Assembly (NCBI GenBank): GCA_964035755.1
Contig: CAXIVR010000005.1
Location: 14,917,588-14,981,587 of the forward strand
Origin: Teleogryllus oceanicus
Lineage: Eukaryota; Arthropoda; Insecta; Orthoptera; Gryllidae
DNA: 64,000 nucleotides
Direction: 5' to 3'
In this document: positions 25,439 through 38,640 of the stretch, one piece after another
Numbering within the stretch: position 1 is the stretch's first letter
Layout: each line of letters starts with the position of its first letter
Program-made: the position numbers and the translations under genes
The notes under the pieces: model-generated
Seen by the model: the letters and a program-made list of their open reading frames with translations, nothing else
Databases searched by the model: none
Told to the model about the DNA's origin: nothing

Positions 25439-26553
25439 TATTCTTTTAAGGTTTACCAATGTTATCGTTTCGCCCTAGCATATTTTCACATTGATTGGTT
25501 ACAAAATATAACAGAATAAACTTCCTAAAGCAGCAGCAATCGAAAGACGTTCCACTGGCCATTTGGAGATAGTTGGAGCAGTCGTCTTGAAGAAGTGAGA
25601 TTCTGCACGTCCGGCCACCCAGTACGCACGTGTATGTTTGTGTGTGTACGTGTGTGGTTGGCCTCGTCGATGCCAACCACATGCGGCTTTGTTTAGCCTT
25701 ATAATAATCCTAAAGTAAACAAAACAGCACAGTATCTCGCCGCGGACCGTGCAACATCGTTTGTCTCACTGGCCGATTGCTCCAGTCTCCTCCCACAAAA
25801 GCGTGTGTCTACGATCTGTCAGATTCGTCTGCGCAAGCTGCGATAACAACACTCCCGCTCATTTCAGCGGTGACACTCCCGTTTCGCAACTGTCACTCAT
25901 TTGCAGGCCCGGAGCGGTTCAATATTCATACCATTTCACAAGAGCTCTTAGATTGCACAAAGTGCCCAAATACTACCGCGTTTGAAGGTTTTATGAAGCA
26001 ACTGTCGGGCGACCGTTTAAGAATTCTTTGCCGTCAAATGTACAATCACCTTCATCTTCTATCGATTAGGCGCCATGCACAATAGTGGGAGTAATCAGAG
26101 GGTACAATAATCTAACTCAAGATTCTTTCACTCTCTTTTACTACCTCATTGTAATCTCAAACTTTACAAAAGCAAGGGAATAATGATTTGTATCTCATTT
26201 GTTTCCAATAGCGGAACATTTTACATACGGCCGTCACAAAATTAAGCAACTAGTAAGCGAGTATTTTGAATTTTTTGCAATTGTTTAGATCGAGATACTT
26301 GTTAAAGGAGGACAGACCTCACAGCGTATATGGAGGATCACACTACGCAGCGCCCGTCCCGCACTGCTCTGCTTTAGGTGTTTTTGCGCCAGGCGCAAGG
26401 GGACATCCACTAGAAAGACAGCGAGCAGTCAAAATGACTGCATCAAATAATTCGTTTTTTTTTTATTTTGAGAAACCTTTGTTATGAATCAAGTCATAAT
26501 GCATTTTAGAATAATGAAATAAAAATATCATTAATCTCGATTGCTTTGAAGAA

Positions 26554-26795
26554 CATTCTGGACAATTCCAGCGAGTGGTTTGGCCACTCAGACCTCCTAC
26601 CATGAATCCCATCGAACATTTACGGAACATAATCAAGAGGTCAGTTCGTGCACAAAAATATGCACTAGCAACACTTTCGCAATAGAAGCAGCATGGCTCA
26701 AGATTTCTGCTGGGGATTTTCCCCAACGTGAGTCCATTCCACATCGAGTTGCTGTACTTCGTATAGTAAAGGTGGTCCAACTGATATTAGGAGTA
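26554..26795 (+). pseudogene. Tc1/mariner transposase C-terminal remnant
   Basis: The translation from 26554 reads HSGQFQRVVWPLRPPTMNPI, then EHLRNIIKRSVRAQK, up to a stop. After a frameshift near 26690 it continues AWLKISAGDFPQRESIPHRV. This matches the conserved end of Tc1-type transposases (WPaqSPDLNPIEhlW...lk.rvr ... W..ip...i..l..SmprR). The catalytic third Asp position (PDLNPIE) reads PTMNPIE. Only the last third of the gene is visible, no inverted repeats were found, and it cannot encode an active enzyme. Confidence 0.75.
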
Positions 26796-26799
26796 TCAC

Positions 26800-28640
26800 A
26801 TGTCATTTGTCACCTCAGTGTATTTTCATCTGCATTTTGACGTGATTTATATCAATGCTTACTTAATTACGTTTAATGGCGATATCGGAACAACGTTAAT
26901 CGCTCGTTAAAACTATCCGTTACCTCTAACTACGCACACTGAACTGGCGCTTTGAGACATTACTCAGCTGGTGCTCGTGTGGCTGGCGGAAGCCCTTTTT
27001 AAGGCATTGCTCGTCTGACTGGAGACAGAATACATTCCGCAGAGGTATGCATTCTTCGGCAATGCTCGACTGTTTTAAAACCTATCAAAAATCGTTCACT
27101 GGTTTGAACCAAGCACATCAATCTCCTCTTCCCCGTAGCACAAGCGAAAACTCGAGGTACAGGGAGGCGCGCCTGTTCATATCACGCAACATTCTGTTGT
27201 TGAACAGCAAGTCATGGATAAACTGTGTTCAATAGTGAACTTTTTGATCATGATATAAATGTTCTTCTGCCTTCAAGAAGTCATCTATGTTCCTCCCCCT
27301 CTTGCCATGCTTACGCTAGTACAATACAGAAGACCTTGTCACATTATGATGTTGCGGCATCAATTAAATTTAATATTGTTTTGGTATGAGCGAAGAAACA
27401 AGAATATTTTTACTGTGAAAACGTGGTTGAACGGTTTGCATAATATATTTTATATCAATATTGAGGATCTACTTTGAATTGACGAAATTGCTACTTAATT
27501 TCGGTAATTATTTTTTAAAAAATCTATGCGCGAAGTAGTTTGAAATTTCTCTTTATTGTTGAGCCAACTTTATACAAGTGGCGCTGAACAAGTCATGGAG
27601 GCAGACTGTTAACTTTGTGTTCTCAACCGAAGTAGCAAAGGTGCTTCATTACTTATCTCAAACGCCAGTGGGACACCCAGCTTCTTCTGCCCCGCTTTGG
27701 GTAGTTTATTCGAAGATACTCAACAGGTAGATTTCCTAAATACTTTATTAATTTAATGAATTCTCATTTACGAAAACGACAGTTTCATTTTAACAATTTA
27801 CTTTCTTCAAACTTTACTTTCATTATTAACATGTTCACGCAATTTTCATTAATAATTGAATATGAGTGAATCTGACAAAATTTCTAAAGAAGTATACGGA
27901 AAAATATGAAGTCCATCTTTATGAAGCTAAAAATAGAATCAAATTAATTTGGTCTTAAATATTCAGAACTATCTAAAGCTAATTAACGTATTTGCATCAC
28001 GCTTCTGTGCAGTTGCCTCATAACTGTGTAGGTCGTAAGAAATATTCAGCGGTGCTTATAAGGTAAAAAGATATGTCTATTAAAATGAAACAATTGATTT
28101 GTCAAAGAAATAAGGACTCTTACGTGCATCAGTAAACACACATTTGTGAGAAAACACTTTAGCATTTAGAAATATATAAAATGCATATATCTCACAAGAA
28201 GTACAAATTGATATTGCATCACAACTTCATTAAAATGAGCACTCAAATGTAATTCTTTTTATCATAGTCTGATGTTTATAATATTTTTTCTTGGTGATTT
28301 TGCTTGTCTTAATCAATTAAAACTTAAAGCAATACTTGTTCATAAAAGCAGACTGGAGGAATACTAACTCGACCTTCTGCCTTTACATTCATTATTTTAA
28401 CCAAGTAACTTCATAGAAGTTACGAAAACGTTGATATGTCTATCCTTTGCAATTCTTGTTTTATATATCTGATCACTGAGATCAAAAGTTAACAGTAATT
28501 TCGCGATGCAAAACAAATACATCGATTTCACTTGAAATGAATGACAATATTAAAGTTCCTTTCTTGCATGTACTAGAGTGCAACACCGAAAACGTGAGAC
28601 ACAACTCCACAATTTGCCTTGTAAGAATGACTCCAGAGGA
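26800..28640. other. AT-rich DNA, nothing recognised
   Basis: No supported feature. The 3' terminal Shab exon, expected on the minus strand below 29.6 kb, was not found here. Confidence 0.5.
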
Positions 28641-28649
28641 GGATCGCAC

Positions 28650-28870
28650 TCTGATGGACTTTGGCGCGTTCCGTCTGCGCGCGTGCTCGCTGGAGCGTGC
28701 GCGGTGCGCGGTGCTCTAATGCATGCGGACGCGCCGTCGCCGTCGGGGGGCGTGGCCGTGCTCGGTTTCTGCCTGCGCCCGTTCGAGCGCGCGCCGCGAC
28801 GCCACCCGGCCTCACCGCCCCATGCCTGGTGGGGGCAGCCTCGCCACGGGTCCCCGCCCACAGCGCTCCG
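28650..28870. other. GC-rich island
   Basis: CpG-rich but not simply repetitive. No credible protein in any frame. It could be regulatory or a decayed GC-rich exon. Confidence 0.4.
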
Positions 28871-29324
28871 TTCTTTCTTTCGTGTTCGGTTTCGGTTTGG
28901 AAAAAAAAAAAGCTCTTCCCTCCTACAAAAACATTTTAGTTTCAAACTAACGCTGGAAACTGTTGAATTATGTGTATTGAATTTTTTAAAAAAAAACTTA
29001 AATTTACTAGTTTTTCTGTAGGTCAATAAATACTATAGAAATATAATTCGACAAAAGAATGCGCGTGAGCGCCTAATGGAAGTACAGTATAAGTTTATAG
29101 AAGAGTATAAAGAAGAAGTTTTAGCTCTGTTTGACAAATAATTTTTTTTCAGTTGTAAAGAAAACGTTTTTGGTTGTTTTTACTGAGAATACCACTGTCA
29201 TATGTTAAAGAAAAAAAAACTTTCGCGCAAAAAATACATTGCCAGAAAAACCATTTACAAAATATACGAAAGCCAGTTGGCATCGTTTAGAAAACTAGAC
29301 AAGCCGGGCGTTCACGTTTTCGAA

Positions 29325-29555
29325 AACCCTCCCCGCCCCGCGAGAGCGCGCTGTGGTCGAGGTGCCGCCCGCCAGGCAGGTGCCTTGGTCGCTCCGCGCC
29401 GCGCCGCGCCGCGCCGGCCGGCCGCAACAGGCGCCGAGTGCGAAGGGGGCCGTGCAACGGCTAAGGCTACGCCTAAGGCTAAGGGCTAAGCTTCAAGCCG
29501 GGGCCGCGCCGTGCCGCGCCGCGCCGCGCCGCGTCGTGTCTGTGGGCAGTGGCAG
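29325..29555. repeat. GC-rich island with (cgccg)n runs
   Basis: Contains ccgcgccgcgccgcgccgg and a second similar run near 29510, with a gctaaggct repeat between them. It lies just downstream of the candidate Shab micro-exon in the sense of transcription. Confidence 0.8.
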
Positions 29556-29607
29556 ACAGAGAGGAGCAAAAACTGGATTAAAAACAGTTGCGTAACATCG
29601 TCCGTAC

Positions 29608-29691
29608 CTTCGAGGTGCAAAAGCAACATTCGAACTCACTAGGCAAGTCATCGATTTTGTCGATTTTCTTGTCATCTTTTTTCGTGTTGTC
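29608..29691 (-). CDS. Shab: Candidate Shab C-terminal micro-exon with Cys-rich motif
   Basis: This is an 84-nt, 28-codon open segment on the Shab strand. It is preceded by a strong polypyrimidine tract (cttttgtctttcgctctg, then tctttctttgtag) and followed by a GT donor (TCGAAG, then gtacgg). The translation starts with a Lys/Asp-rich stretch (DNTKKDDKKIDKIDDLPS) and ends with EFECCFCTSK. I recall a nearly identical motif, EFECCFCTTK, in the cytoplasmic tail of insect Shab; that is memory, not a search. Both ends are phase 0, whereas the channel-core exon ends in phase 1, so at least one more exon should lie between 29.7 and 56.8 kb. It could belong to another gene, but strand, motif and splice signals agree with Shab. 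Confidence 0.62.
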
Positions 29692-29699
29692 CTACAAAG

Positions 29700-32520
29700 A
29701 AAGACAGAGCGAAAGACAAAAGTAGAGCATCACATCTGGAGAGATAGTGAAACGAAATGGAAGGAAGCCAAGAAAGAAAATGTGCGCGAAAGGAAAAAAA
29801 AATGAAAAGAAAACAATCAAAAAAATGTCTGTACATTTTCACAAATGTTTTGCAAACGGTCAGAAATAAGAGAGAATATGTGCATTACTGAAAATTAGGG
29901 ATTATTTAACTCAAATTGTAGAGCATAGATAATATTCAGAAAATACTAGGTATTACATACAAAATGAACATGAACATACAGTGTTCTATTTGAGAAGCTT
30001 TGCACATGACATTTAATTTTTACCTCCACAAATATATGGCTTGCAATAATTATTTTCACTCCCATTGGTTTTAAAAGTAATATAATTCACGTATATTTGT
30101 AATAGTTCATGTTATCTGCAATAACTAGTATCCGAAAATGATAAAAGATAAGAAACAGTTAAAAACAAAAGACAGGCGAAGAGAAGATGGTTCCCCAAAC
30201 GCACGTTCCTTTTAAAGTGATATTGTAAAATGTTAGGTAATGAGAGAAATGGCTGGGGGTATTCAGAAAAAATGAACAGGGATATTTCCTGAGAATGGGT
30301 TAGTAATAAACTGCTTATCTGGGAAAACGTATGATATGAACAAAGCACCCAAGACGCATTTTATTATTATAAAAGAATATAAATTAATTATGCTTATTAA
30401 ATTATATTTGCAAAATGAACGATTAAGTGTCTTAAAATAGATACGTATAATTCAATTGTAGAATTTTATTATGTAACATATGCTGTTTAAAAGAGTGATT
30501 TTAATGTTTTTCTTTACTTTGTGAAGTATTTTATAAAGAGAGCACGGATGTTTACGTTTTAGAGTGATATGTAAGAGTAAGGATGGATTGCTCACAAACC
30601 CACTTTATAGGAAAAATAATATTTATAATTAAAAAAAATGTATACTTGCAACAGTACTACGTGTGGTAAAAGTAAGGAAATATAACTTTCAGGTTCTGAA
30701 TATGAGAAATCAAGAATATTCAAATTATATCATATAGATATCACCGCTAGAAGTTTTAGAATAGGCAGAAAATTATTTTCACTTTGTTGCTGAGGACATT
30801 TAAAATAGTGTTTCAGAGTATAGCTGTCACAGAAAATATATAAATTCGTATAGAAAGTAATGGATTCTAAGCTCACGTGCCAGATTCATTTTCCTCTTTT
30901 ATATCATTTTAGATATCACTTTATAGGATTTGAAGCAGCGAATAATACAAGTATTTGACATTTGATGGAAACAAAAATTTGCATAAAACTTGCAAATAAT
31001 AAGAATGAATATTGCACAAGAAAACTACAATAAAACATTAATATAATATATTATATATTGTGTATAATATATAATATAGCAGCATTTTGGAATTCCACAA
31101 AAGTGTATCGAGGTCAGAAGATTAATGTAAAGAAAAGACACTGAAGCGCTGAATGCAAGAAAAGTGCGTTGGCTAACCCCTGCCGTCAGCGGTCACCCTC
31201 TTTGTCACGTCAGAGCTTCAATGATAGGCGTCACTCGAGGTGAGAACGATCTTTTCAACACCAAGCGACCAACAATCAATACATTTTTACCATACATGTT
31301 TTGTCATCCCTATATTACAATGAAACGCAGCAAAGTATTTGGTAATATCACAGCGGGACGAAACAAATTGACTAAACAAATTAAATTCTTGATATGAATT
31401 TAATAGAATTTTTATAATTGTGAACAATCAAACCTATGGACTTTTAAGTGTGTAAACCATAATTTAACTATTGTGGTGAAATATGTCATACTGAATGCTA
31501 AGAATACTACTGAAGATTTAAGTATAGGATTCCAGTCCAATAATGAGAGAAATTTGCTCAGACAGCAAAGAGTCGACGATGTCCAATCTTACGTTTTGCG
31601 TCGTATATTTCAGATTTGTATCAAACAGAAATACACACAAGAGCCGTTCAACCGTTAAAAGTAAAGTGCGCAGAGTGAATAGTGAAGAGAGATATATTAC
31701 ACATCTTCCAAATGACGTTATGGAAACCATAATGCGGAGTAAAATAAAACAAACAAGTAACAATCAAAGAGTGGATACAAGTATTTCAAAATACACGTTT
31801 CCGTATTTCTGAGTTGCTTGTATTTTTTTTGTGAGTAGCTTGTATTTATAATGTATTAATTCTTTGTAACTCTTTCTACTTTTGACCTGTTAAGTGGTTT
31901 ACCCAGTGATCGTGAATAATACAAATTTTAAAACAATTCCCCAAACCATGAATGAATAGTACAAGTTAAGCATTTAGTATCAATTCATTAATCTTCTTTC
32001 CTCACAGATGAATGGAATTCCATGTTCACCCTTCAAACCCATGTCAGAAAGGTTATACTTCACAGAAAACACACTACACTCAACACGATACACACACATT
32101 GACGACACAAGCATTGAAAGAAGACAGTGCAACTGAAGGCGCTGACACAAAGGTGTCGCCAGCAGCGGAGGGGGCCGGTCACACCGTGTGGGAACGAGGG
32201 GGGGTAAGGGGGCAGGGGAGGGGTCGGGGAAGGGGCGGAGCTCTAGTAGCAGTCCAGGCAACAGAGGGCGGTTCCCACCCGTCCTCCAGGTGCAGCCGCT
32301 AAGAGGCCAAAACGTGTCGTTTTTTCCCCTCGCGAACATTGCAATAGTTCAACGGTACATAAGGTGTAAAACCTCACTGTTAAAACAAGCAACGCAGACG
32401 CATTCAAAACTTTTTCGAGGAACCGGCAGTAGATGGGGCTGAGGCAATTCTCCCGACCGCACAGCGTGTCACCCTTTCCCTCGAGGGTGGGACTGCTAAA
32501 AAAAAAAGTAGCATCGAGTA
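29700..32520. other. AT-rich intronic DNA
   Basis: No supported feature apart from a mixed GC patch at 32150-32300 just before the SINE. Confidence 0.5.
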
Positions 32521-32543
32521 TTAGGAAATGAAGTTTATCGCAG

Positions 32544-32776
32544 CCGGCCCGGTGGCCGAGATCGCTAAGGCAGTAGTGTCGTAGTGATCTCGGACCGAAG
32601 GGTCGCGGGTTCGAGTCCCGCGTCGGACATGGTTGTATTTGTGTTCGTCCTTTCACCCCTTATCATCAATCACCATCTCGTTTCATCCACATAGTTACCA
32701 TACCGTTAACAGCAATAGTGGTCGCTAATGACCATAGATTTTGAAGCGACCTTAAATAAACCAATTAAAAAAAAAT
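32544..32776 (+). mobile_element. tRNA-derived SINE with target-site duplication
   Basis: An 11-bp duplication gtttatcgcag flanks the element (32533-32543 and 32777-32787). The head carries a box-A-like stretch (ggtggccgagatcgctaagg) and a clear pol III box B, GGTTCGAGTCC at 32608-32618, then an unrelated body and an A-rich tail (ccaattaaaaaaaaa). The target duplication and tail show LINE-type retroposition. The head resembles a class II tRNA (long variable arm) but is not a functional tRNA gene. Confidence 0.9.
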
Positions 32777-35004
32777 GTTTATCGCAGTGATCTGCAGTTG
32801 AGTTTTTCTACGAACAGCTCTCCACCTTGTCACAAAGAAAATTTCACTATCCCTTCCATCGACTTCTCTATTGCAGTTTACATGCGTATTCTCTCACTTC
32901 TCCCAAAATAAGCATTTTCGTCAGCCCGGCTCTTCAAATCTAAAATATGTAAGCGTCTACATAGTCATCCACTAAATATAAGGTTAAATAATTTTGTGAT
33001 TTATTGCCGTGAATGTTAAAATAATTTTCACATTTCGAGGAAGCTTTGTCTGCAGGAGAGACGCTGGTCGTTTTGTTGAGTCATACTGAGCCAGGGATGA
33101 CTGTTATTATAAAAATGTTTTAGGTTATTGAGTTTTCACCGACTAATCTGGATTTTGCAATAAATAGCCCTCAATTTATTATTAAAAATTATCTCGTTTT
33201 GTTTTCGAAAAACCAATAGATTATGAAACATTTTCTTTGGTACAGAAGCAAAATAATGTATACTATCATTATAAAAGGTTTTTTTCAAAGCATTAAATTT
33301 GGGATAAAAAGGCATTTTATTGCACTCCACATTATGTAGACTTTTCTGCGCGACTCATGAAGTCATGTCTGACGTACTTATTATGGCACACGTTTGTATG
33401 ATAATATGTAAATAATGTCTCCCATCACTCATATTAATACAGAAGTTAACGAGTGCTAACAGTTTGTTAGCCAAAGAGAGAAATTATGCTGAACATGTCT
33501 CGTTTCTCAAAAAAGCTTTAGAAACCCTCAATCCCGTTATTGCATGATTAACCAACCTGCTGGGGTATGTGGTTACGCAATTTGAACATTCTGGCCTATA
33601 TTTTTTTCTATTTCAATTTATTTATTGTATCTACTTTCATCCACTTCAAATGTAAAGTTCATAACATTTGTGAAAAAAATGCTCGAGTCTTTTTTGTCTT
33701 CAAGTAACGTAACGAGCTTGTAACTTTGGTTAACTCTATTCACGTAAAAATTCTGAAGATCGTTATAGGCTATTTGCGAAATATATTGTTTACGTCCCAG
33801 TACAATACAAAATAAACAATTGAATACACTGCAAGCTACAAAGTTCAGTTACCACATGTTGACATAAGACAAAATACGAATGAAATTAAACAATGAAAGG
33901 CCTGATGGAGGTGGTCTTTGTTACATATCACAGTTACCAATTAAATTACATTTAAAGAACGCTTTTCCGATGAATACTATTTTTTAACACTTTTACTAAC
34001 CATTTTTACGCGGTTATTTGAGATTTTTAATTAAATGCTTTAAAACGGAGCAAAATACCAGAAAACCCAAAGAGCTTTCGTGTACCTGCCGCACATCACT
34101 GTCTGATGTTCTGCTGATGATTCAGTCAGGGGCAAACGTCCCCTATGTAACTTAGTTCCTGATATACTATACCGCATGTCCATTGGGATATCTTCGCTCT
34201 CCCCCACATGCCCTAGACGTTTGTATCATTTACTAGGGGACACCCGAATATATGGGGATGTGATCTGAAAATTCCCCTCCCCCCCCAAAAAAAACAACAA
34301 CAGAACAATCCCTTCTGGCTAGTTACAGGCTGCGTCTGAGCTCGGGCCCACCCTCATTGAGGTTCTCGTACCTTACACTCCGTGGTCTGCGCACATCAAC
34401 CTCGCACAATGTTTGCGGAAGCTTAAAGTGATAGGTCGTAGAACCAGAGTTGTCATTCACTAAGTTGAACTAGTGGTGGACTGGTAAAATTATGCTACAA
34501 CCATTAACTACTGTTTTCCCATCGTTGAGTGGTATATTTGAAAGATGAACCCTTTAAATAAGAATTAACTTATTTCTTGTTTTGAGAAACAATATTCCTG
34601 TACCTACGTTTTTTTTGCCTGACGACAAACAAATATTTTTATGGATGGTTTCCTTTTCATCTTAAAGCAGAATGTATCCAATCATAAATGCTAAATGGCA
34701 AAAAAGAACAAACTTGGGGCCAAGTTCCCTCCGACGTGCATACAAAGTTCCCTTGGCAAAGTTCCCTTGGTCGGATATCACGTGACAGGAGCTCCGACCT
34801 TCCGTGTCGTTTCACTCGCCTCCATGTATCTTTCGCATATGACATTATTATTGCGTATTCTCCCCGACGTGGCAAGCGATGGTCATGTGTCTTAGCGGTC
34901 GGTGACCGTAGTATGTAGAAAGAAGAGCACGTCAAAACAAACTTGCCATTGCCAAGCATACGAGGATGATGAAGGGCATCCCACTAAATGTTATGTGCCG
35001 AGAC

Positions 35005-35335
35005 TCTTGGTGGCATAATGGTTAGCGTACCGGGCTGTTGTACCCAAGTTTGCGGGTTCAAACCTCACCGCCACCGTGGATTTTTAAGGGCGAAAAAAAT
35101 CCTTCGAAGGGGAATTAAAACCGGCTGTCCCATGGAAGTAGATTTACTGTACGTAAAAGATCATAAAGCTAAAAGGGTAACTGCGCTTAATTCAAATTGC
35201 CTGTTTCCTCACCCTGGATAATACCTTCTTTCTCCGCTAGATGATGTAAGGGACGCAGTGAAATTTGCGTGGTCAGACGGCAGAGTGAGCCTCATGGCCC
35301 GCATCTCGCCACGTCAAATAAGTTATTACCTAAAT
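35005..35335 (+). mobile_element. tRNA-derived SINE, family 2, copy A
   Basis: The head has box A TGGCATAATGGTTAGCGTAC and box B GGGTTCAAACC (35054-35064), then a body shared with the copy at 53.9 kb: gtggatttttaagggcgaaa, ccggctgtccca, gtagatttactg, gtaaaagatc, tttctccgctag, gtgaaatttgcgtgg, and ctcgccacgt near the end. The flanks actcttggtg and actctctggtg may be a decayed target duplication. The body segment tagatttactg(c)atgtaaaaga resembles SINEs I recall from other insects. Confidence 0.85.
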
Positions 35336-37980
35336 AACTCTCTGGTGTGCGATTCCTGCTCTCCAGCTCCATGAGGGATAAGCAAAGGATGTGTTTTCTG
35401 TACCCCCTACGTATGTAAATATCGTGCGTGACAAACTTTCAGTTAGGGCTTACAATATTAGCGTTATTTTGGTCCCGATCTTCTTTAGCTCAGGTCAGCC
35501 TCTTGATTTCTTCTTTAAAAGTGTGAACTGAGACATTTTCGTCTCCTTCGCTACCAATACATCTTGTATTTAGAACCTTTATTTCCTAACATATTCCGTC
35601 CCTCATGTTTTGTACCAGCAACTCAACGCAGCAACCGCCGGCGCCTACTAAGATTGCAACGAGTGACGCAATCGGCTGCACCTGGGAAATCTGGACTACC
35701 ACTGGGCCCACTACGCAAGCGGGCGAAGGGCCTAGGGGCCTCGCAGCGCTACTCGTACTACAGGGAAAGGGCTGGCGCATCATACCGAACCTAAGGGTTC
35801 CTCACTTATACTGATAGTGTTGAAACTGCAATCTAATAAATAACCCCATTTACTTCGCTGTCGATGTTATTCTGGAAATAGAAAAACAAGGTACAATTGA
35901 AGTGATCCAAGAACAAATCTGATCTTGAAAGTGAACTCTTACCTTGCGCTATTAAAGAGATTTTAGGATAGCTCTGCGAGTATGGTTTGCAGTGATGAAA
36001 CCTAGCGAAATATGTTCAAGGTAATTAGTATATATAAAATAAAGTTTATAAGTTTAAACAATTGTACAGCATTCTGAGAAAATGTGTAAAATTTTGAGTG
36101 CAAAATACGTTAATTCATAGTTATATATAATTCTGAAGCAATTGCGCCTGAATAATAAAACTAAGTGAAAACATTTTTTTAAAATTCATAATTTTCCAAA
36201 ATATTTGACTAGTTAATTTTTTGTCACTATTTTTGCTTATTTTTTCGTGTTAACAGTTACTTAATAAATACACCTAATACATTTTAAGCACAATAATAAT
36301 CACAATTATAGTTCAATAAAATGTAAATGTGTTTCACGTACATATTGTTATCAAAGTAATAATGCATGCGTTATAAAGTTTTCACGAGGTTTCACCACTG
36401 CAAGTGTGAGGTGAAAACGATATACATTGGCATATTATTTTCGACCACTTAAAGGAGAGATTTGTAACATACAAAATAAACTGCAAGCTACACAAATTTT
36501 ATAATTACCATGACATTCAAAAAACTTAAAGATATGGATTAGAAAGTATAAGAAGAAAATTCGGAAGCCATTGTTATCTTGAGTTGAACCTTGCATGTGA
36601 ACGAAGGATTGTAGCTCAGAAAATTGTATCTCTCATTGAACGGAAGTCCAGATTTATAGATATTGCAAAACAGTGGCACACAAACTTTGAGAGAGATTTT
36701 TTCAGATAGGGTCAAAACTGCAATTTACTTGTTTCTACTAGTCAGAAAAAGTCAATAAAAGAATACTTGTCAAGTACGAAAATATCTACTTGTTAATCCG
36801 CAGGAAATTCCGCGATAGTTGTCTCGACCCATCATCAATTTCCCCAGTACAATGTTTTGAAGAAGGTACAGATACTCTAAGTAATAAATAAATCGTTTCC
36901 ATATTTTTTTTGGAATTAAATATTCACATCATTTGTAAGTAAGGCACAACATTACTTAGGAGGTTACTTTTTTATAAAATAGTCATCTATATGTTCTCAA
37001 AGTTTTACGCCTTGTTTGGAATATCTCGCATCCGTCATCGCTGAAACTTAGACGAAACATGTAAATCGACATGAAATCGGCGTCCTCTTATATCTAGTCT
37101 ATGCTAGTGAGGAGTGGCCTTCCGTGATTTTCGCCATAACTCGACTGCCTTGGCTCTTTACTGCAGCTGAGTCAACGGCTCAGAAGGGTGACCAAGAGGC
37201 AAAGATCTGGGTCGGATTAGGCCAACCAGCAAATAAGCCAAGACTTCTTTATGGGTTTACAGAAAAAAGTACTTTGATGGACGCATGTTTGTGAACGCAA
37301 TAGAAATCACAGGCAAAATTAAACACGTTTTTTACATAATTTCTAAGAACATTGATTCTGACACTCACGGAAACGGTGTCACGGTACAAGTGACGTTATA
37401 AATTCGTTTTAATTGTATCTATAATACACTTTTTGTAATTATTATTTTAGTTGCATGAAATTCTGCTATTTAAAAATGTTACTGAGTTATGATTTCTGAA
37501 ACTATTGAAAGCAGATAAGTCAAACTTGGTAGACTTAAAGGACACATAATTATCTAAAAATTAGACTATGGTGAAATAATTGATCTTATAGTTGTTTATA
37601 AAACGCTTTTTACAATAGATGCCGTAAACACGAACATTTAAAAAGTTGCATATAAAGAACTATAAGCATAATTCACCTTATTTTTGTCTACTTTTATATA
37701 ATTGGGTGCTCTGAGAGAGTATCAGATTTGATTTATATGCTTGTTTTACAGAAATTAACCCCACATTTTGAAGAGCAAAACATGTCGTTTGCAACTTAAG
37801 TAGTAATAACAAAAGGTGTATTCCAGAAATGAAGGTGAAAGAGATTTTAGAGTATTTAGAAGAACGCATTTGTCCTTTAATTTTCCTTTAATTAAGTAAT
37901 TAAATTACGTACCTTTAATTACGTAATTTTCCTTTAAGTAAGAAATACGAGTGTCAGTTGCTAACGTATGCAACGCGTTT
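35336..37980. other. AT-rich intronic DNA, nothing recognised
   Basis: A moderately GC patch at 35600-35800 has no recognisable coding or repeat content. Confidence 0.5.
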
Positions 37981-38079
37981 TAAGCGTGTGAGTTCTATTG
38001 GTCGCGTCGGCGCCCACGAGTGGTTCTCCGCTTGAGCCGCGGGGTGGGCGTGGCGTGAGGTGGGCGTGGCGGGGCTTAC

Positions 38080-38640
38080 CGGCGAGACGAAGCCGCTGGG
38101 GCGCGCGCCCGCGGCGGAGGCGGCGGCGGCGGCGCGCGGCGGCGCCGAGGGCGGCGAGCAGGGCGGGGCGGCAGCGCGGGGCCCGAGCCCGACGCCGACG
38201 CGGAGGCGCGGCGCCGCCGCCCGACCCCTGGGAGCCGCCGGCCGACGTGGGGCCCGCCGCTGCGGAAGACCACACGCCGCGGGCGGGTGAGGCGGCGCTG
38301 GGCCGGGCGGGGCGCTGGGCGGGGCGCTGGCGGCGCGGGGGCGCTGGCGGCGCCGGCGACGCGGGGGCGGGGCGCGGGCGGCGCGGGCCGCGGGCGCGGG
38401 CCAGGGCGACGGCCGACGCGCGTGCTCGTAGAAGCGCCGGCAGCCGCCGCCGCCGGCCCCGCCCGCCCGCGCCGCCCGCGCTCGCCCGATCGCCCTCCTC
38501 CGAGCTGGTGCCGTCTCCGACGCCTGCGCCACAGCCACCGAGGGCGCTCCGCTGAGGGCGGCCCGGCGGGGGCCCGGCCGGCGGGGCTGCGGGAGGGGGC
38601 GGGGCGGGGCGGGGCGGGGACCGGCGCTACCACCGGGGCC
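38080..38640. promoter_or_regulatory. GC-rich island with minus-strand splice-donor edge
   Basis: CpG-dense mixed-sequence island with sharp edges. A consensus minus-strand donor (gtctcgccg, then gtaagcc; last exon base 38080) lies at the left edge. Three frames are open on the minus strand because stops are rare at this composition; none resembles a known protein. A GC-rich exon or alternative promoter of the minus-strand gene is possible. Confidence 0.4.

Noticed and set aside
25777..26085. 102-codon plus-strand open frame as a gene
   Set aside because: No recognised motif and no splice or promoter evidence.
32544..32630. tRNA gene
   Set aside because: Box A/B are present but the sequence continues into a SINE body with A-tail and a target duplication, and the cloverleaf is not well formed.
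36980..37260. Possible exon in a moderately GC patch
   Set aside because: No open frame or splice pair that could be supported.
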